Source: an uncultured Chlorobiota bacterium
GTDB lineage: Bacteria > Bacteroidota > Ignavibacteria > UBA10030 > UBA6906
NCBI GenBank assembly: GCA_900696645.1
Contig: CAADGV010000045.1
Span: 30,815-94,814 of the forward strand
Direction: 5' to 3'
DNA length: 64,000 nucleotides
In this document: one piece after another, positions 49,733 through 59,630 of the stretch
Layout: the number at the start of each line of letters is the position of its first letter
Position numbering within the stretch: position 1 is the stretch's first letter
Position numbers and translations under genes: made by a program
The notes under the pieces: generated by a model
What the model was told of the DNA's origin: nothing
The model's database searches: none
The model's input: only the letters and a program-made list of their open reading frames with translations

Positions 49733-52700
49733 ATGGTCGCAAGACTGCGGTCTTACATTGAATCCTTATCCGTGCAAAGACGATCCCTCGGCATCGTCTT
49801 TTTTGTTATCGGGATGCTGGCGCTGTTACAGGTTGCAGAATACGCGACAGTATCCTATTACACGCATAACTGGGACACGATTGCCGAGTCGAAAAGCAAT
49901 GAACAACTTGCCGCGATACGGACAGAATTCAGCAGCGTTCAGCGCAAAGCCCGGCGCATTGCCGCGGAGCTTGCGCGTCATGAAGATGTGACACGCTACC
50001 TGACGGGGAAAACGAATGATGTTGACGTTCTCTTTTCCCAGTGCGCGAGAATATCCCGCAATCAGGATGTGGGGACTGAAGTGTTTGATAAGCGAGGCAT
50101 GTTGGTTGCGTGGCACGGCAGAAGCGGTATTGTCAATCAGCGGGAGATTACGGTTGCCCTTCAGGGCGTGCTCACTTCGTATGTGACACGCGGGCCGATA
50201 TTCTCCCAGCTTTTCGTTATCACTCCGGTCCGTGTTGAGGGCGAGGTCGTAGGTGCCGTTCTCATCCGACAGACAATTGAAGTCAATTATCCCCTCAGCA
50301 ATAAGTTCATTACTCCTGCCGGTTTGGCAAAGAAACTGAGTGAAGATTTCGGAGTAAACGTTGACATCAACTACTCTGAAAACGCGGAACCTCCCAAAGA
50401 TGGCCGCTACGCTTCGACAGTTCTTTCAGGTATTGATGGGAGAAAGCTCGGCGTTGCAAGCATCCTGAAACTCTCCCGCTCAGCGTACTTGGAGTTGATA
50501 GCCGCACGCTTTCACAAAGTGAAGGTTGGATTGTTGCTGTTAGGCATGTTTGTTCTGACCCTCTACGCCGCCAGGGTTGTATCCAACCTCAAATCGTTGT
50601 TTTTCCGAATAGTCGGAATCACAGCCGTCATTTGGATTGTCCGCTATCTTCTGCTTTGGCTTGAAGTGCCTCCGATACTTGTCCAATGGAGTATCTTCGA
50701 TCCAAGCCATTTTGCATCCAAATTCGGCAACGGGCTTGCGAAATCGGTTGGGGAGGTGACGCTTACTTCCCTTGCGCTCGGAATCAACGTGGCGGGCGTT
50801 CTCAGGTTTATTCAGGAAAAACCCTCGGGAATGGTTGAGAAAAAGATGTGGCTGCCGCTGCGCATTCTTGCCGCCGCCGGAGTCACAGCAATCATGTACC
50901 TGCTTCTCAGAGGATACGCCGCCACGATACGAAGCGCTGTCATTGATTCCAACTTCCGGTTCAACGACCCGACAGTGATCGTCCCGTCGCTTGAGTTGGC
51001 ACTGATGGTGTTCAATCTCTTCGTCATTAGTGTATCGCTGATTGTTGTTTCCGTCGCGCTTACGAGATTTGTTGTCTCTTGGTTTGAACGCGACAGAACA
51101 GGTCGTGACATCAAGCCCTGGATCGTCATGGCGCTACTGTATGTTCTTGCCTCGATCCTGCTTGACGTTGTGCAGGAAACACCTCTCATGTCAACATCGT
51201 TTCGGCTGTTCTTCGGTGCCGGAATACTCATCTTCGCATTGTTCGTTCACCGGAACAGACGCTACAGACAAAGGCCGATTCTTCTGGGAAATGCCGTAAG
51301 TGTGCTGGCGCTGTCTGCAATCTTTTTTTATCCTCTCCTCAGTCAGGTGATACAGGAAAGAGATCGGGAACGAGTCGAGCTCTTTGCCCGCGACGTTCTT
51401 CGCCCGACGGATGCGTGGTTCACCTTCAGCATCAACGAGGCCTTGCAGAGTTTTGTTACCGACGATGCGTTTGATGTGTTGCTGCACGGCGACAAAGAGG
51501 AACTGGAGCGGCTTGCTTTTACGAGTTGGGCGGGAAGTAACGCTGCGCAGCAGGGCTTCAACTGTTCCTTTACCATCTATGCACCCGACGGGCGTGAAAT
51601 CAGCCGTTTTGCCATCGGTGAGCAATCGGCGGCGGCTCAGGAGGCAAGCCTTGCCGTGTTGAGAAATCACTCGACGCAGATTGATGTGCGAGAAGCCGGA
51701 TCAGGGATGGAGGCGATAAAAGTGTATGCAGGGGCTCTGCCAATCCGTGCGGCTGACGAGTTGCTCGGGTACGGCGTTGTGGTGATCTCGGCTGCGCAAC
51801 AATCGCTATTTCGGGGTGAATCGCCGCGCGTGTTTCAGACGGCTTCGCACGAGAAAATCGAATCATTCTACCGCCCTATTTCGGTTGCCGAGTTCAAGGG
51901 CGAGCGGGCGTTATCCTCCGGCGATCTGACGCTGCCGGTAGGTTATAGCATTCCCGCGAAAGTTCGCGAGCGCTTCAAGGATTCGACCGTAACATCGCTG
52001 TGGATTCATGAGACGATTGCCGGGAAAGACTACGAGACGTACTTTGCGCGACGGCTCCCTTCCGCTGATCGGGTTGTAGCGCTGCGCATGGAGGCGCTGG
52101 GTTTCTTCTGGCACGTCTTCGGTATTGTGCGCTCGCTGGTGTATTTCGGCTTTGTGCTGATAGGTGGATTTGCAGTATTCCTGGTTGTGCAGTGGGCAAG
52201 AGGGAAGCCCTATCGCTTCACGTTTCGTGACAGATTGCTGGTTGCGTTGTTGATTGTGTCGGCTCTTCCCGTGATCATCATCTCGAATTACACACGAAGC
52301 TTTGCACGCGAACGTGTGGAAGAATATCTCGCACAACGGCTGAGTCAGGAAACGCAAATGATTGAGGACAAACTCGCGCCGGTCGCATCACGGGACAGCC
52401 TCATCGGACACCTCGCGAGCGATGCTTCAACGGAGAATTTAGTTTCAGAGATGAAATCCGATTTCAATATTTATGTCGGAAATACGCTGTTCGTCAGCAG
52501 CAGGCCCGAACTGTACGAGTCGGGCATACTCGACCGGCGGCTGAGCGGCACAGCCTACGCGGAGGTTTTTGTCGTGGGAAAACGCTTCCATTTCGAGATG
52601 GAGAATATCGGATTGTACAGATACGCGGTCGGCTACAAGCCCATTGTTGATGCAGCGGAGAGTATCATCGGGGTCATTGCTGTTCCCACGCTATACAGGC

Positions 52701-53668
52701 AGGACCAGATTGATGAGGATGTTGCACGGACGAACGCGTTCCTGTTCGGCGTCTCGGCAATCATCTTTATCGGCATGGCGTTGTTAGCGATCGCCTTTGC
52801 AAATCGAATCGCTGCACCGATTCAGAAACTCACCGAAGCAACGAAGCGCGTATCACAAGGCGACCTTGACGTCAAAGTCGGCATCAAAGCCGTCGGTGAG
52901 ATCGAGGAGTTGGTTCGCTCGTTCGAAACTATGACAAAAGACCTCAAACGAAACAGAGAGAATCTTGTCCAATACGAACGTGAACTTGCCTGGAAAGAAA
53001 TGGCAAAACAAGTCGCACACGAAATCAAGAATCCGCTGACGCCGATGAAGCTTGCGATTCAGCATCTTCGGCAAACATACCGCGACAAAGTTGAGAATTT
53101 CGATGAAATATTCGAAGAAATCAGTCAAATGGTAATCCGTCAAGTGGACGCGTTGGGGCGAATTGCCTCTGAGTTTTCGAGCTTTGCCCGCATGCCGAGC
53201 GCACGGCTTGAACGGTGCAGCATAAACGATATTGTGCGCGAAGCGGCTTATCTTTTTGAACAGGATCAGAAAGTGGAATTCAGCATCACGCTTGAGCAAC
53301 ATCTCCCTCCAATCATGGCTGATCGGGAGGAACTGCGCAGGGCATTCATCAACATCATACGCAACGGCATTCAGGCGATGGACGGAGAGGGAAGAGTTGA
53401 GGTATCAAGCGCCGACGCAGGAACCGACATTGAAATTCGCATCCGCGATTTTGGCTGCGGCATTGCGGATGACATCAGAAGCAAACTCTTTCAGCCCAAC
53501 TTCTCCACCAAGACGGACGGAATGGGACTTGGCCTTGCAATCGTGAAGAAAACGATTGAAGATATGAACGGCAGCATTACAATCGAAAGCATCGTCAACG
53601 AAGGAACAACTGTGATTATTCGAATACCGAAAGTAACCGCTGATGATGGCAGAGATACCAATCATTAG
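49733..53668 (+). CDS. very large NtrY-like membrane sensor histidine kinase
   Basis: A 1311-residue kinase. N-terminal span (about 18-42), a periplasmic CACHE-like domain (45-260), a cluster of about eight spans (263-540), a second extracytoplasmic domain (545-785), two spans (about 790-850), a third extracytoplasmic segment (855-1000), a span (1000-1022), HAMP (IQKLTEATKRVSQGDLDVKV), HisKA with MAKQVAHEIKNPLTPMKLAI (His about 1096) and HATPase_c (FINIIRNGIQAM, DFGCGI, GMGLGLAIVKK). The HEIKNPLTPMKLAIQHL H-box is NtrY-specific. No response regulator is next to it; an NtrC-type partner is expected. It could act through sigma-54, fitting the promoter upstream of this gene group. Confidence 0.93.
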   Translation: MVARLRSYIESLSVQRRSLGIVFFVIGMLALLQVAEYATVSYYTHNWDTIAESKSNEQLAAIRTEFSSVQRKARRIAAELARHEDVTRYLTGKTNDVDVLFSQCARISRNQDVGTEVFDKRGMLVAWHGRSGIVNQREITVALQGVLTSYVTRGPIFSQLFVITPVRVEGEVVGAVLIRQTIEVNYPLSNKFITPAGLAKKLSEDFGVNVDINYSENAEPPKDGRYASTVLSGIDGRKLGVASILKLSRSAYLELIAARFHKVKVGLLLLGMFVLTLYAARVVSNLKSLFFRIVGITAVIWIVRYLLLWLEVPPILVQWSIFDPSHFASKFGNGLAKSVGEVTLTSLALGINVAGVLRFIQEKPSGMVEKKMWLPLRILAAAGVTAIMYLLLRGYAATIRSAVIDSNFRFNDPTVIVPSLELALMVFNLFVISVSLIVVSVALTRFVVSWFERDRTGRDIKPWIVMALLYVLASILLDVVQETPLMSTSFRLFFGAGILIFALFVHRNRRYRQRPILLGNAVSVLALSAIFFYPLLSQVIQERDRERVELFARDVLRPTDAWFTFSINEALQSFVTDDAFDVLLHGDKEELERLAFTSWAGSNAAQQGFNCSFTIYAPDGREISRFAIGEQSAAAQEASLAVLRNHSTQIDVREAGSGMEAIKVYAGALPIRAADELLGYGVVVISAAQQSLFRGESPRVFQTASHEKIESFYRPISVAEFKGERALSSGDLTLPVGYSIPAKVRERFKDSTVTSLWIHETIAGKDYETYFARRLPSADRVVALRMEALGFFWHVFGIVRSLVYFGFVLIGGFAVFLVVQWARGKPYRFTFRDRLLVALLIVSALPVIIISNYTRSFARERVEEYLAQRLSQETQMIEDKLAPVASRDSLIGHLASDASTENLVSEMKSDFNIYVGNTLFVSSRPELYESGILDRRLSGTAYAEVFVVGKRFHFEMENIGLYRYAVGYKPIVDAAESIIGVIAVPTLYRQDQIDEDVARTNAFLFGVSAIIFIGMALLAIAFANRIAAPIQKLTEATKRVSQGDLDVKVGIKAVGEIEELVRSFETMTKDLKRNRENLVQYERELAWKEMAKQVAHEIKNPLTPMKLAIQHLRQTYRDKVENFDEIFEEISQMVIRQVDALGRIASEFSSFARMPSARLERCSINDIVREAAYLFEQDQKVEFSITLEQHLPPIMADREELRRAFINIIRNGIQAMDGEGRVEVSSADAGTDIEIRIRDFGCGIADDIRSKLFQPNFSTKTDGMGLGLAIVKKTIEDMNGSITIESIVNEGTTVIIRIPKVTADDGRDTNH

Positions 53669-54377
53669 TGCCAAGTGTTTCCGGAGATTTCCGTCAATTC
53701 AATTCGGGATGAGTACAGGAGTCGGCGGTGTGCCGCCGTTCGGCATGAACCTTTCGTTCAGTGTAGGAGACAGGGAGGAGAATGTCAGGAAGAATCGGGA
53801 ACGGTTCTTCGGCTCGCTGCAAATACAACTTGCCGAACTTGCCATTCCCCGCCAGGTTCACAGTACTGTTGCAAAAATTGCACACGGACCGGGATCGTAC
53901 CCGGATTGTGATGCGTTGGTCACGGCATCGCGTCGCGTCTTTCTCTGCGTCAGCGTGGCGGATTGCGTTCCGGTGTTTGTATATGATCCGAAGAACCACG
54001 CCGTCGCGGCAATTCATGCAGGGTGGCGCGGCACGGCCGGAAGCCTCGTCTCTCAAACACTTGACCTGATGCAGCGTGAATGCGGTACGCGCCCGTCAGA
54101 TTGTACAGCGTTTGTCGGTCCCGGCGCAAGCGTCTGCTGTTATTGCGTCGGAGAGGAAGTCGCATCTCAATTCGACAACGAATTCGTGTTGCGCCAAAAC
54201 GGGACAACTTTCGTCGACCTCAAATCTGCCAATGCCCGACAACTTGAACGAAGTGGCGTTCCTTATTCGGCAATTGAAGTGAGCCCTCTTTGCACAATCT
54301 CGGAGCCATCCCTTCACTCATATCGAAGGGATAAGGAGAAGTCGGGCCGCATGATGGGAACAATCGGGATTCTTTAG
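53643..54377 (+). CDS. YfiH/DUF152 family multicopper-type purine nucleoside phosphorylase
   Basis: A 244-residue protein with QVHST (His), VSVADCVPVFVYD (Cys) and HAGWRGTAGS (His) as the zinc-binding and catalytic motifs of the YfiH/LACC1 family, and FVGPGASVCCYCVG near residue 155. The family splits nucleosides (adenosine, inosine, methylthioadenosine); older notes as laccase or polyphenol oxidase are superseded. Two adjacent ATGs (53643 and 53646) overlap the kinase stop by 26 bases, so coupled translation is likely. Confidence 0.93.
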   Translation: MMAEIPIISAKCFRRFPSIQFGMSTGVGGVPPFGMNLSFSVGDREENVRKNRERFFGSLQIQLAELAIPRQVHSTVAKIAHGPGSYPDCDALVTASRRVFLCVSVADCVPVFVYDPKNHAVAAIHAGWRGTAGSLVSQTLDLMQRECGTRPSDCTAFVGPGASVCCYCVGEEVASQFDNEFVLRQNGTTFVDLKSANARQLERSGVPYSAIEVSPLCTISEPSLHSYRRDKEKSGRMMGTIGIL

Positions 54378-54550
54378 CAGATTTTGACCTGATTACGGGT
54401 TGACAGGAATATCATCTCTATCACAATCTATCTGCGCAATACATCGTATACTGGGTGGTTCTTTGTAAATCAGTTGCAATTTGCCGCCAGATTTCAGTTT
54501 TTCTATCATTACTAAAGCATCTTTTTCCGGACTATCTGACTGAGGAGTGA

Positions 54551-55339
54551 ATGAAGGATTACATTGCGTGTTTTGCCATTGTTTTTGCAACATTCGTGTC
54601 AGGATGTACGCGTGACCTTCCGAACGAAGTTACAGAACCCGTCAGCGCAAACGACAGAATCGCGGGCGTTGCTCCCTTGGACTCGGGACTTCATGTCAAC
54701 ATCAGAAACTCTGCCGGATCGGTCGTGTTGAAATGGGCCGGGGTGGAAGACTCGGTCCGCTGGACGCTGAGCCGCCAAACATCGGGGAAGAATCGAGGGG
54801 ATGCCGTGGCACTATTGAATCTGATTCAACTGATCCGTCAGCCCATTGGCGATACAGTCCGGTACTTCCCGCAGACTCCGGCCGGGGTTGTTGGATATAC
54901 CGTTTCTGCAGACCTGGCGATCGGCGTTCCGTTCCTGACTCCGTGCATTGTCGAAGGCGTGCAGGGAACGACAACGGTCTCTGATCTTGGCGCAGATCTC
55001 ACCATGCGAAATGTTCACGGTGTTCTTGTAAAGAGGTTGAACGCCTCATGCAATATCGCATCACTCGACGGCGGCGTTGATTGCGAAGTAGCTATCCCGC
55101 AGGGAGGGTCGTGCACAATTACGGCAGTGAGGGGAACAATCATTCTCAAAATTCCTACAAACACATCAGCGGATATTACTGCGCGAACCACAAACGGAAC
55201 AATCAGCAGTTCATATCTCACGTTCACAACAATCAATCAACAACCAAGCGTATTGACGGGAAGGCTCGGTACCGGGAACGGCCAGATTATTGTCGAGACG
55301 GGGGAAGGTAGCATCATTCTTCAGGGGGTTCTGCCGTAA
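54551..55339 (+). CDS. DUF4097-like lipoprotein
   Basis: A 262-residue protein with lipobox ATFVSGC (Cys about 19). The C-terminal half is an Ile/Val/Thr-rich beta repeat with VQGTTTVSDLGADLTMRNVHG, ITAVRGTIILKI and NGTISSSYLTF, spaced about 20 residues, like the DUF4097 beta helix of the protein at 9449 but without the TSGG signature. GAGGAG precedes the ATG at close spacing. It is followed by glmS; function unknown. Confidence 0.75.
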   Translation: MKDYIACFAIVFATFVSGCTRDLPNEVTEPVSANDRIAGVAPLDSGLHVNIRNSAGSVVLKWAGVEDSVRWTLSRQTSGKNRGDAVALLNLIQLIRQPIGDTVRYFPQTPAGVVGYTVSADLAIGVPFLTPCIVEGVQGTTTVSDLGADLTMRNVHGVLVKRLNASCNIASLDGGVDCEVAIPQGGSCTITAVRGTIILKIPTNTSADITARTTNGTISSSYLTFTTINQQPSVLTGRLGTGNGQIIVETGEGSIILQGVLP

Positions 55340-55356
55340 TCGGCGGATTCGGTTCG

Positions 55357-55385
55357 TTGATTCTCTGTCGTGATTTGGGTATCTT
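55357..55385 (+). promoter_or_regulatory. glmS promoter, sigma-70 type
   Basis: TTGATT (55357-55362) and TATCTT (55380-55385) with 17-base spacing, 31 bases before the ATG. The short leader leaves no space for a glmS ribozyme. Confidence 0.5.
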
Positions 55386-55416
55386 ATGACACCTTTCTTG
55401 AAGGGGAAGCGTAACT

Positions 55417-57261
55417 ATGTGCGGTATAGTAGGTTATGTCGGTTCACGGAACTGTGTACCGATTATTCTTGAAGGATTGAAACGACTCGAGTATCGCGGC
55501 TACGATTCAGCCGGGATTGCGTTGGTGAAGGATGGCTTGTTCAGTATCGACAAGAAGGCAGGAAAAGTCGCGGATCTCGTACAGCATTTAAGCCACTATA
55601 ACGGCTCGTTGAGTGCCCAACTTGGTATGGGGCATACACGGTGGGCAACGCACGGTGAACCGAACGATATCAATGCCCATCCGCATTGGGACTCGGAAGA
55701 GAAGATTGCCGTCATTCACAACGGCATCATCGAAAACTACTCCACCATCAAAACGAAACTCGTACGTGAAGGCCATGTGTTTCGCAGCGCAACGGACACC
55801 GAGGTTCTGGCCCATCTCATCGAAGAAATGTACAAACGGACGCAGAATCTTGCATCCGCTGTTCGTCATGCCCTTGCCGAAGTAGAGGGAACCTACGGAC
55901 TTGTTGTTCTTTCGACGCACGAATCTGACAGAATGATTGCCGCAAGAAAGGGAAGTCCGCTGATTATTGGTGTGGGGGATGGAGAGAATTTTGTCGCTTC
56001 CGATGCCGCAGCTATTGTTGATCATACGCGGCAGGTGATTTATATGAAAGATGGTGAAGTGGCGGAAATCACCGCAACGAACATTCGAACGATGACAATC
56101 GATGATGAGGACACAGAGCGTGAGATCGAGGAAATAACATTCGAGCTCTCACAAATTGAACGCGGCGGCTACGATCATTTCATGCTCAAGGAGATTCACG
56201 AGCAGCCCGAGACAATCACTAATGCAATGCGGGGCCGCCTTCAGGTTGATGAAGGAACTGTGGTTCTCGGCGGATTGCGCGACGTCCAGGACAAATTACT
56301 CAAGGCACGTCGTATCGTCATCACCGCATGCGGAACGTCGTGGCACGCCGGACTCGTCGGGGAGTATTTGTTTGAAGAAATTGCCCGTATTCCGACCGAA
56401 GTGGAGTATGCATCAGAGTTCCGCTACCGCAACCCGATTATCAACAGCGACGATGTTGTATTTCTGATCAGTCAAAGCGGCGAAACGGCGGATACGCTTG
56501 CGGCCGGTCGGGAAGCGAAACAAAAGGGCGCAACCGTGCTTGGCATTGTCAATGTTGTGGGAAGTACGATTGCACGTGAGTCGCACGGTGGCGTGTATGT
56601 GCATGCCGGCCCGGAAATTGGCGTGGCCTCAACAAAGGCGTTTACATCGCAACTTACCGTTTTGTCGCTGATTACGCTGATGATAGCCCGCGCAAAGGGA
56701 ACTATCACGGAAAAACATGCGCAGGTTCTTTCACAAGAGCTGGCTGCAATTCCTGAAAAAGTGAGCAGGATTCTCGCCAAGACGACGGAGCAGATCAAGG
56801 AGATTGCCGAAGAATTCCGGAATGCCCAGAACTTCCTGTACCTTGGCCGCGGAGCAAATTTCCCCGTGGCGTTGGAAGGTGCGCTGAAGCTGAAGGAAAT
56901 CTCCTACATTCATGCCGAAGGATATCCGGCAGCGGAAATGAAGCACGGTCCGATTGCATTGATTGATGAGAATATGCCGGTCGTGTTCGTCGTTCCGAAG
57001 GACGGGATCTACGAAAAAGTCATCAGCAACCTGCAGGAAGTGAAAGCACGTCGCGGACGCATTATTGCCGTTGCAAACGAAGATGATCATGAAATTGAGG
57101 AGTTAGCCGATTTCGTGATTCGTGTACCGCGTACGTACGGATATTTCGGCCCGATCGTGAACATCATCCCTCTGCAACTTCTGTCGTATTATATGGCGGT
57201 AGCGAGAGGTACGAATGTGGACCAGCCGCGAAATCTTGCAAAGAGCGTAACCGTAGAATAG
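55417..57261 (+). CDS. glmS: glutamine-fructose-6-phosphate aminotransferase (isomerizing)
   Basis: A 614-residue enzyme making glucosamine-6-phosphate for peptidoglycan and LPS. Ntn glutaminase starts with Cys2 (MCGIVGYVG), with HTRWATHGEP and NGIIENY; two SIS domains follow with ACGTSWHAGL and ISQSGETADTL, and GRGANFPVALEGALKLKEISYIHAEGY, and LAKSVTVE at the C-terminus. GAAGGGGAAG precedes the start. Likely operon partner of the downstream reductase, 22 bases away. Confidence 0.97.
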   Translation: MCGIVGYVGSRNCVPIILEGLKRLEYRGYDSAGIALVKDGLFSIDKKAGKVADLVQHLSHYNGSLSAQLGMGHTRWATHGEPNDINAHPHWDSEEKIAVIHNGIIENYSTIKTKLVREGHVFRSATDTEVLAHLIEEMYKRTQNLASAVRHALAEVEGTYGLVVLSTHESDRMIAARKGSPLIIGVGDGENFVASDAAAIVDHTRQVIYMKDGEVAEITATNIRTMTIDDEDTEREIEEITFELSQIERGGYDHFMLKEIHEQPETITNAMRGRLQVDEGTVVLGGLRDVQDKLLKARRIVITACGTSWHAGLVGEYLFEEIARIPTEVEYASEFRYRNPIINSDDVVFLISQSGETADTLAAGREAKQKGATVLGIVNVVGSTIARESHGGVYVHAGPEIGVASTKAFTSQLTVLSLITLMIARAKGTITEKHAQVLSQELAAIPEKVSRILAKTTEQIKEIAEEFRNAQNFLYLGRGANFPVALEGALKLKEISYIHAEGYPAAEMKHGPIALIDENMPVVFVVPKDGIYEKVISNLQEVKARRGRIIAVANEDDHEIEELADFVIRVPRTYGYFGPIVNIIPLQLLSYYMAVARGTNVDQPRNLAKSVTVE

Positions 57262-57283
57262 TTGAATTAAAGAAAGGAACTCT

Positions 57284-58129
57284 GTGAAATCAACCTTCTC
57301 CTACAGCAAGAACCAATGGGGGCTTATTCTTGGCGCGTCCAGCGGGTTCGGTGCGGCCACTGCACGCGAACTTGCACGGCACGGCATGAGCATTATCGGC
57401 GTCCATTTCGATCGCGCTGCAGGGATGCCTGCCGTTGAAGCGTTAATCGGGGAGTTGCAGGGATACGGAGTTCATGTACGCTTCTTCAACGTGAATGCCT
57501 CGGACCCGCAGAAGCGTGCAGAGGTACTGGATACGATGAAAGAAGAGTTTCGATCCGATTCAACTAATACGATTCGAGTGTTAATGCACTCGCTCGCATT
57601 CGGAAGCCTGAAACCTCTTGTTTCACCAAAGTCCGGCGTATCGCTCACTCAGGCCCAGATCGAAATGACTATGGATGTAATGGCGAATTCGTTGGTGTAT
57701 TGGACGCAGGCTGTTATGGAGAGGGGATTGATGAAACGCGGCGGCCGGATCTATGCAATGACGTCATCGGGCGGGCATTCGTCGCTGTTGAATTACGGCG
57801 CAGTTTCCGCCGCAAAAGCGGCGCTGGAATCATATATCAGGCAGATTTCGCTTGAGCTTGGCCCGTTGGGCATTACTGCCAACACGATTCTTGGTGGCGT
57901 TACCGATACTCCTGCGCTCAAGAAGATTCCGGGGGCAATGGAGATGCTTGAGGTCGCGCGAGCGCGCAATCCTTCAATGCGCAACTGCACGCCCGAAGAT
58001 GTTGCAAAGGCCATCGCCTTGCTTGCACACGACGACGCATATTTCATCTCAGGAAACGTTATCAGGGTGGATGGCGGCGAGGACTACGTGCAGTATATCG
58101 GTAAGAAAAGTGTCGAAAAGCCGGACTGA
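57284..58129 (+). CDS. enoyl-ACP reductase-like SDR oxidoreductase
   Basis: A 281-residue short-chain dehydrogenase with GASSGFGAATARELA (nucleotide-binding) near residue 17, MHSLAFG (in place of NAG), YGAVSAAKAALESY (Tyr and Lys of the catalytic site) and ITANTILGGVTDTPAL. HSLAFG and ITANTILGGVTDTPAL resemble FabL/FabI-type enoyl-ACP reductases, which reduce the double bond in fatty-acid elongation. Starts at GTG with AAAGGAAC upstream. A general SDR cannot be excluded. Between glmS and rocD in the same direction. Confidence 0.8.
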   Translation: MKSTFSYSKNQWGLILGASSGFGAATARELARHGMSIIGVHFDRAAGMPAVEALIGELQGYGVHVRFFNVNASDPQKRAEVLDTMKEEFRSDSTNTIRVLMHSLAFGSLKPLVSPKSGVSLTQAQIEMTMDVMANSLVYWTQAVMERGLMKRGGRIYAMTSSGGHSSLLNYGAVSAAKAALESYIRQISLELGPLGITANTILGGVTDTPALKKIPGAMEMLEVARARNPSMRNCTPEDVAKAIALLAHDDAYFISGNVIRVDGGEDYVQYIGKKSVEKPD

Positions 58130-58209
58130 AGAACCTCGGCGAAGCGTCAATGGCGGCAGATTTTCTCCACACGTTCACAACTCAATTCAACTAACACAAC
58201 AGAACTCGA

Positions 58210-59418
58210 ATGGGCAAGACTTCAAAAACACGGTCATTGATTGCGCTTGAAGAAAAATTCGGCGCGCACAACTATCATCCACTCGATGTCGTGATTCAAA
58301 AAGCACGAGGCGTATGGGTTTATGATGTCGACGGAAAGAAATACCTCGATTGTCTCGCCGCGTACTCTGCGGTCAATCAGGGTCACTGCCATCCCAAAAT
58401 CACGGAAGCCTTTGTCAAGCAAGCAAAGCGGGTTACGCTTACAAGCCGCGCATTTCGTAACGACCAACTCCCGTTGCTGTACAAAGCATTGCATGATATG
58501 ACGGGCTATGATATGTCGCTCCCGATGAACTCAGGAGCAGAAGCGGTTGAAACGGCTGTGAAAGCCGCTCGCAAGTGGGGATACAAGGTGAAGGGTATTC
58601 CCGAAAACCAGGCGGAAATCATTTGCTGTTCCGACAACTTTCATGGGCGCACGACCACCATTGTCAGTTTTTCGACTGATACACAATATCGCGACGGCTT
58701 CGGGCCCTTCACTCCCGGTTTTCGTATAGTGAAATACGGCGACATCGAAGACTTGAGAAGAAACATTACTCCTAACACGGCGGCATTTTTGGTTGAACCT
58801 ATCCAAGGTGAATCGGGAATCGTGGTTCCGCCGGAGGGATATTTGCGGGAAGCTGCTGCACTCTGCAAGGAAAACAATGTTCTTCTCATTGTTGATGAAA
58901 TTCAGTCCGGCTTGGGAAGGACAGGGAAGTTGTTTGCTTTTGAACATGAAAATGTCCGGCCCGACATGGTGATCATCGGCAAGGCATTGGGTGGCGGGTT
59001 CTATCCTGTTTCGGCAGTGCTTGCCAGCAAAGAAATCCTCGGCGTATTTCATCCCGGTGATCACGGCTCGACCTTCGGTGGAAATCCGCTTGCCGCAGCC
59101 GTTGCCGTTGCTGCACTGAGAGTTCTTGTAAAAGAAAAACTCATAGCTCGATCCAAAACTCTCGGGCAGTATTTTATGGAGCAACTTCGAGCAATGAAGA
59201 ATCCGCATATTGTTACAGTCCGCGGACGCGGATTGTGGATCGGGCTTGTACTTGACACGAAGGCACGGCCCTATTGTGAAGCACTGATGAAACGTGGCGT
59301 TCTTTGCAAGGAAACACATGAGAATGTTATCCGGTTTGCCCCGCCGCTTGTAATCAAAAAGTCGGAAGTGAAGTGGGTGTGCAAACAGATTGCCTCCGTC
59401 ATGAAAGAGCTGTCCTGA
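58210..59418 (+). CDS. rocD: ornithine aminotransferase
   Basis: A 402-residue class III aminotransferase. FGAHNYHPLDVVIQKARGVW, MNSGAEAVETAVKAARKWGY, FHGRTTTIVSFSTD and GKALGGGFYPVSAVLASKEI (PLP Lys) match ornithine 5-aminotransferases, with TFGGNPLAAAVAVAALRVL closing the site. The product, glutamate-semialdehyde, feeds proline. It lies 80 bases after the reductase, with no clear terminator between. Confidence 0.93.
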   Translation: MGKTSKTRSLIALEEKFGAHNYHPLDVVIQKARGVWVYDVDGKKYLDCLAAYSAVNQGHCHPKITEAFVKQAKRVTLTSRAFRNDQLPLLYKALHDMTGYDMSLPMNSGAEAVETAVKAARKWGYKVKGIPENQAEIICCSDNFHGRTTTIVSFSTDTQYRDGFGPFTPGFRIVKYGDIEDLRRNITPNTAAFLVEPIQGESGIVVPPEGYLREAAALCKENNVLLIVDEIQSGLGRTGKLFAFEHENVRPDMVIIGKALGGGFYPVSAVLASKEILGVFHPGDHGSTFGGNPLAAAVAVAALRVLVKEKLIARSKTLGQYFMEQLRAMKNPHIVTVRGRGLWIGLVLDTKARPYCEALMKRGVLCKETHENVIRFAPPLVIKKSEVKWVCKQIASVMKELS

Positions 59419-59470
59419 TTTGGTCAGTAACTCCGGATGTGATGTCGAAGTTGATCGATACCGCATGACT

Positions 59471-59499
59471 TTGGAAATTTATCTTCAAACCCATATATT
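59471..59499 (+). promoter_or_regulatory. promoter of tRNA-Phe, sigma-70 type
   Basis: TTGGAA (59471-59476) and TATATT (59494-59499) with 17-base spacing, 24 bases before the mature tRNA end. Confidence 0.6.
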
Positions 59500-59523
59500 T
59501 AGTCGGCAGCAAGACATAGTAGC

Positions 59524-59596
59524 GGACAGGTAGCTCAGTTGGTAGAGCAATGGACTGAAAATCCATGTGTCGGGGGTTCAATTCCCTCCCTGTCCA
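59524..59596 (+). tRNA. tRNA-Phe (GAA anticodon)
   Basis: A 73-base cloverleaf: acceptor GGACAGG/CCTGTCC, D stem GCTC/GAGC, anticodon stem ATGGA/TCCAT enclosing CTGAAAA, T stem GGGGG/CCCTC with TTCAATT loop, discriminator A. CCA is not encoded. A hairpin terminator follows 6 bases later. Confidence 0.97.
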
Positions 59597-59602
59597 CACA
59601 AC

Positions 59603-59630
59603 AAAACGTCAGCGTGAGTTGACGTTTTCT
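59603..59630 (+). terminator. terminator after tRNA-Phe
   Basis: AAAACGTCA (59603-59611) pairs with TGACGTTTT (59620-59628) around an 8-base loop, ending in a short T-run. The 205 bases from here to the ABC exporter start hold no recognised gene. Confidence 0.75.

Noticed and set aside
54393-54593. 66-codon minus-strand frame in the gap before the lipoprotein at 54551
   Set aside because: The middle part looks protein-like, but it overlaps the lipoprotein start, has no ribosome site and no family; could be a gene remnant at most.
58531-59466. A 311-codon minus-strand frame opposite rocD
   Set aside because: Antisense of the aminotransferase core, no domain.
59399-59599. Minus-strand frame containing MWTGRELNPRHMDFQS
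   Set aside because: A well-known false protein made by translating the antisense of a tRNA gene (here tRNA-Phe).
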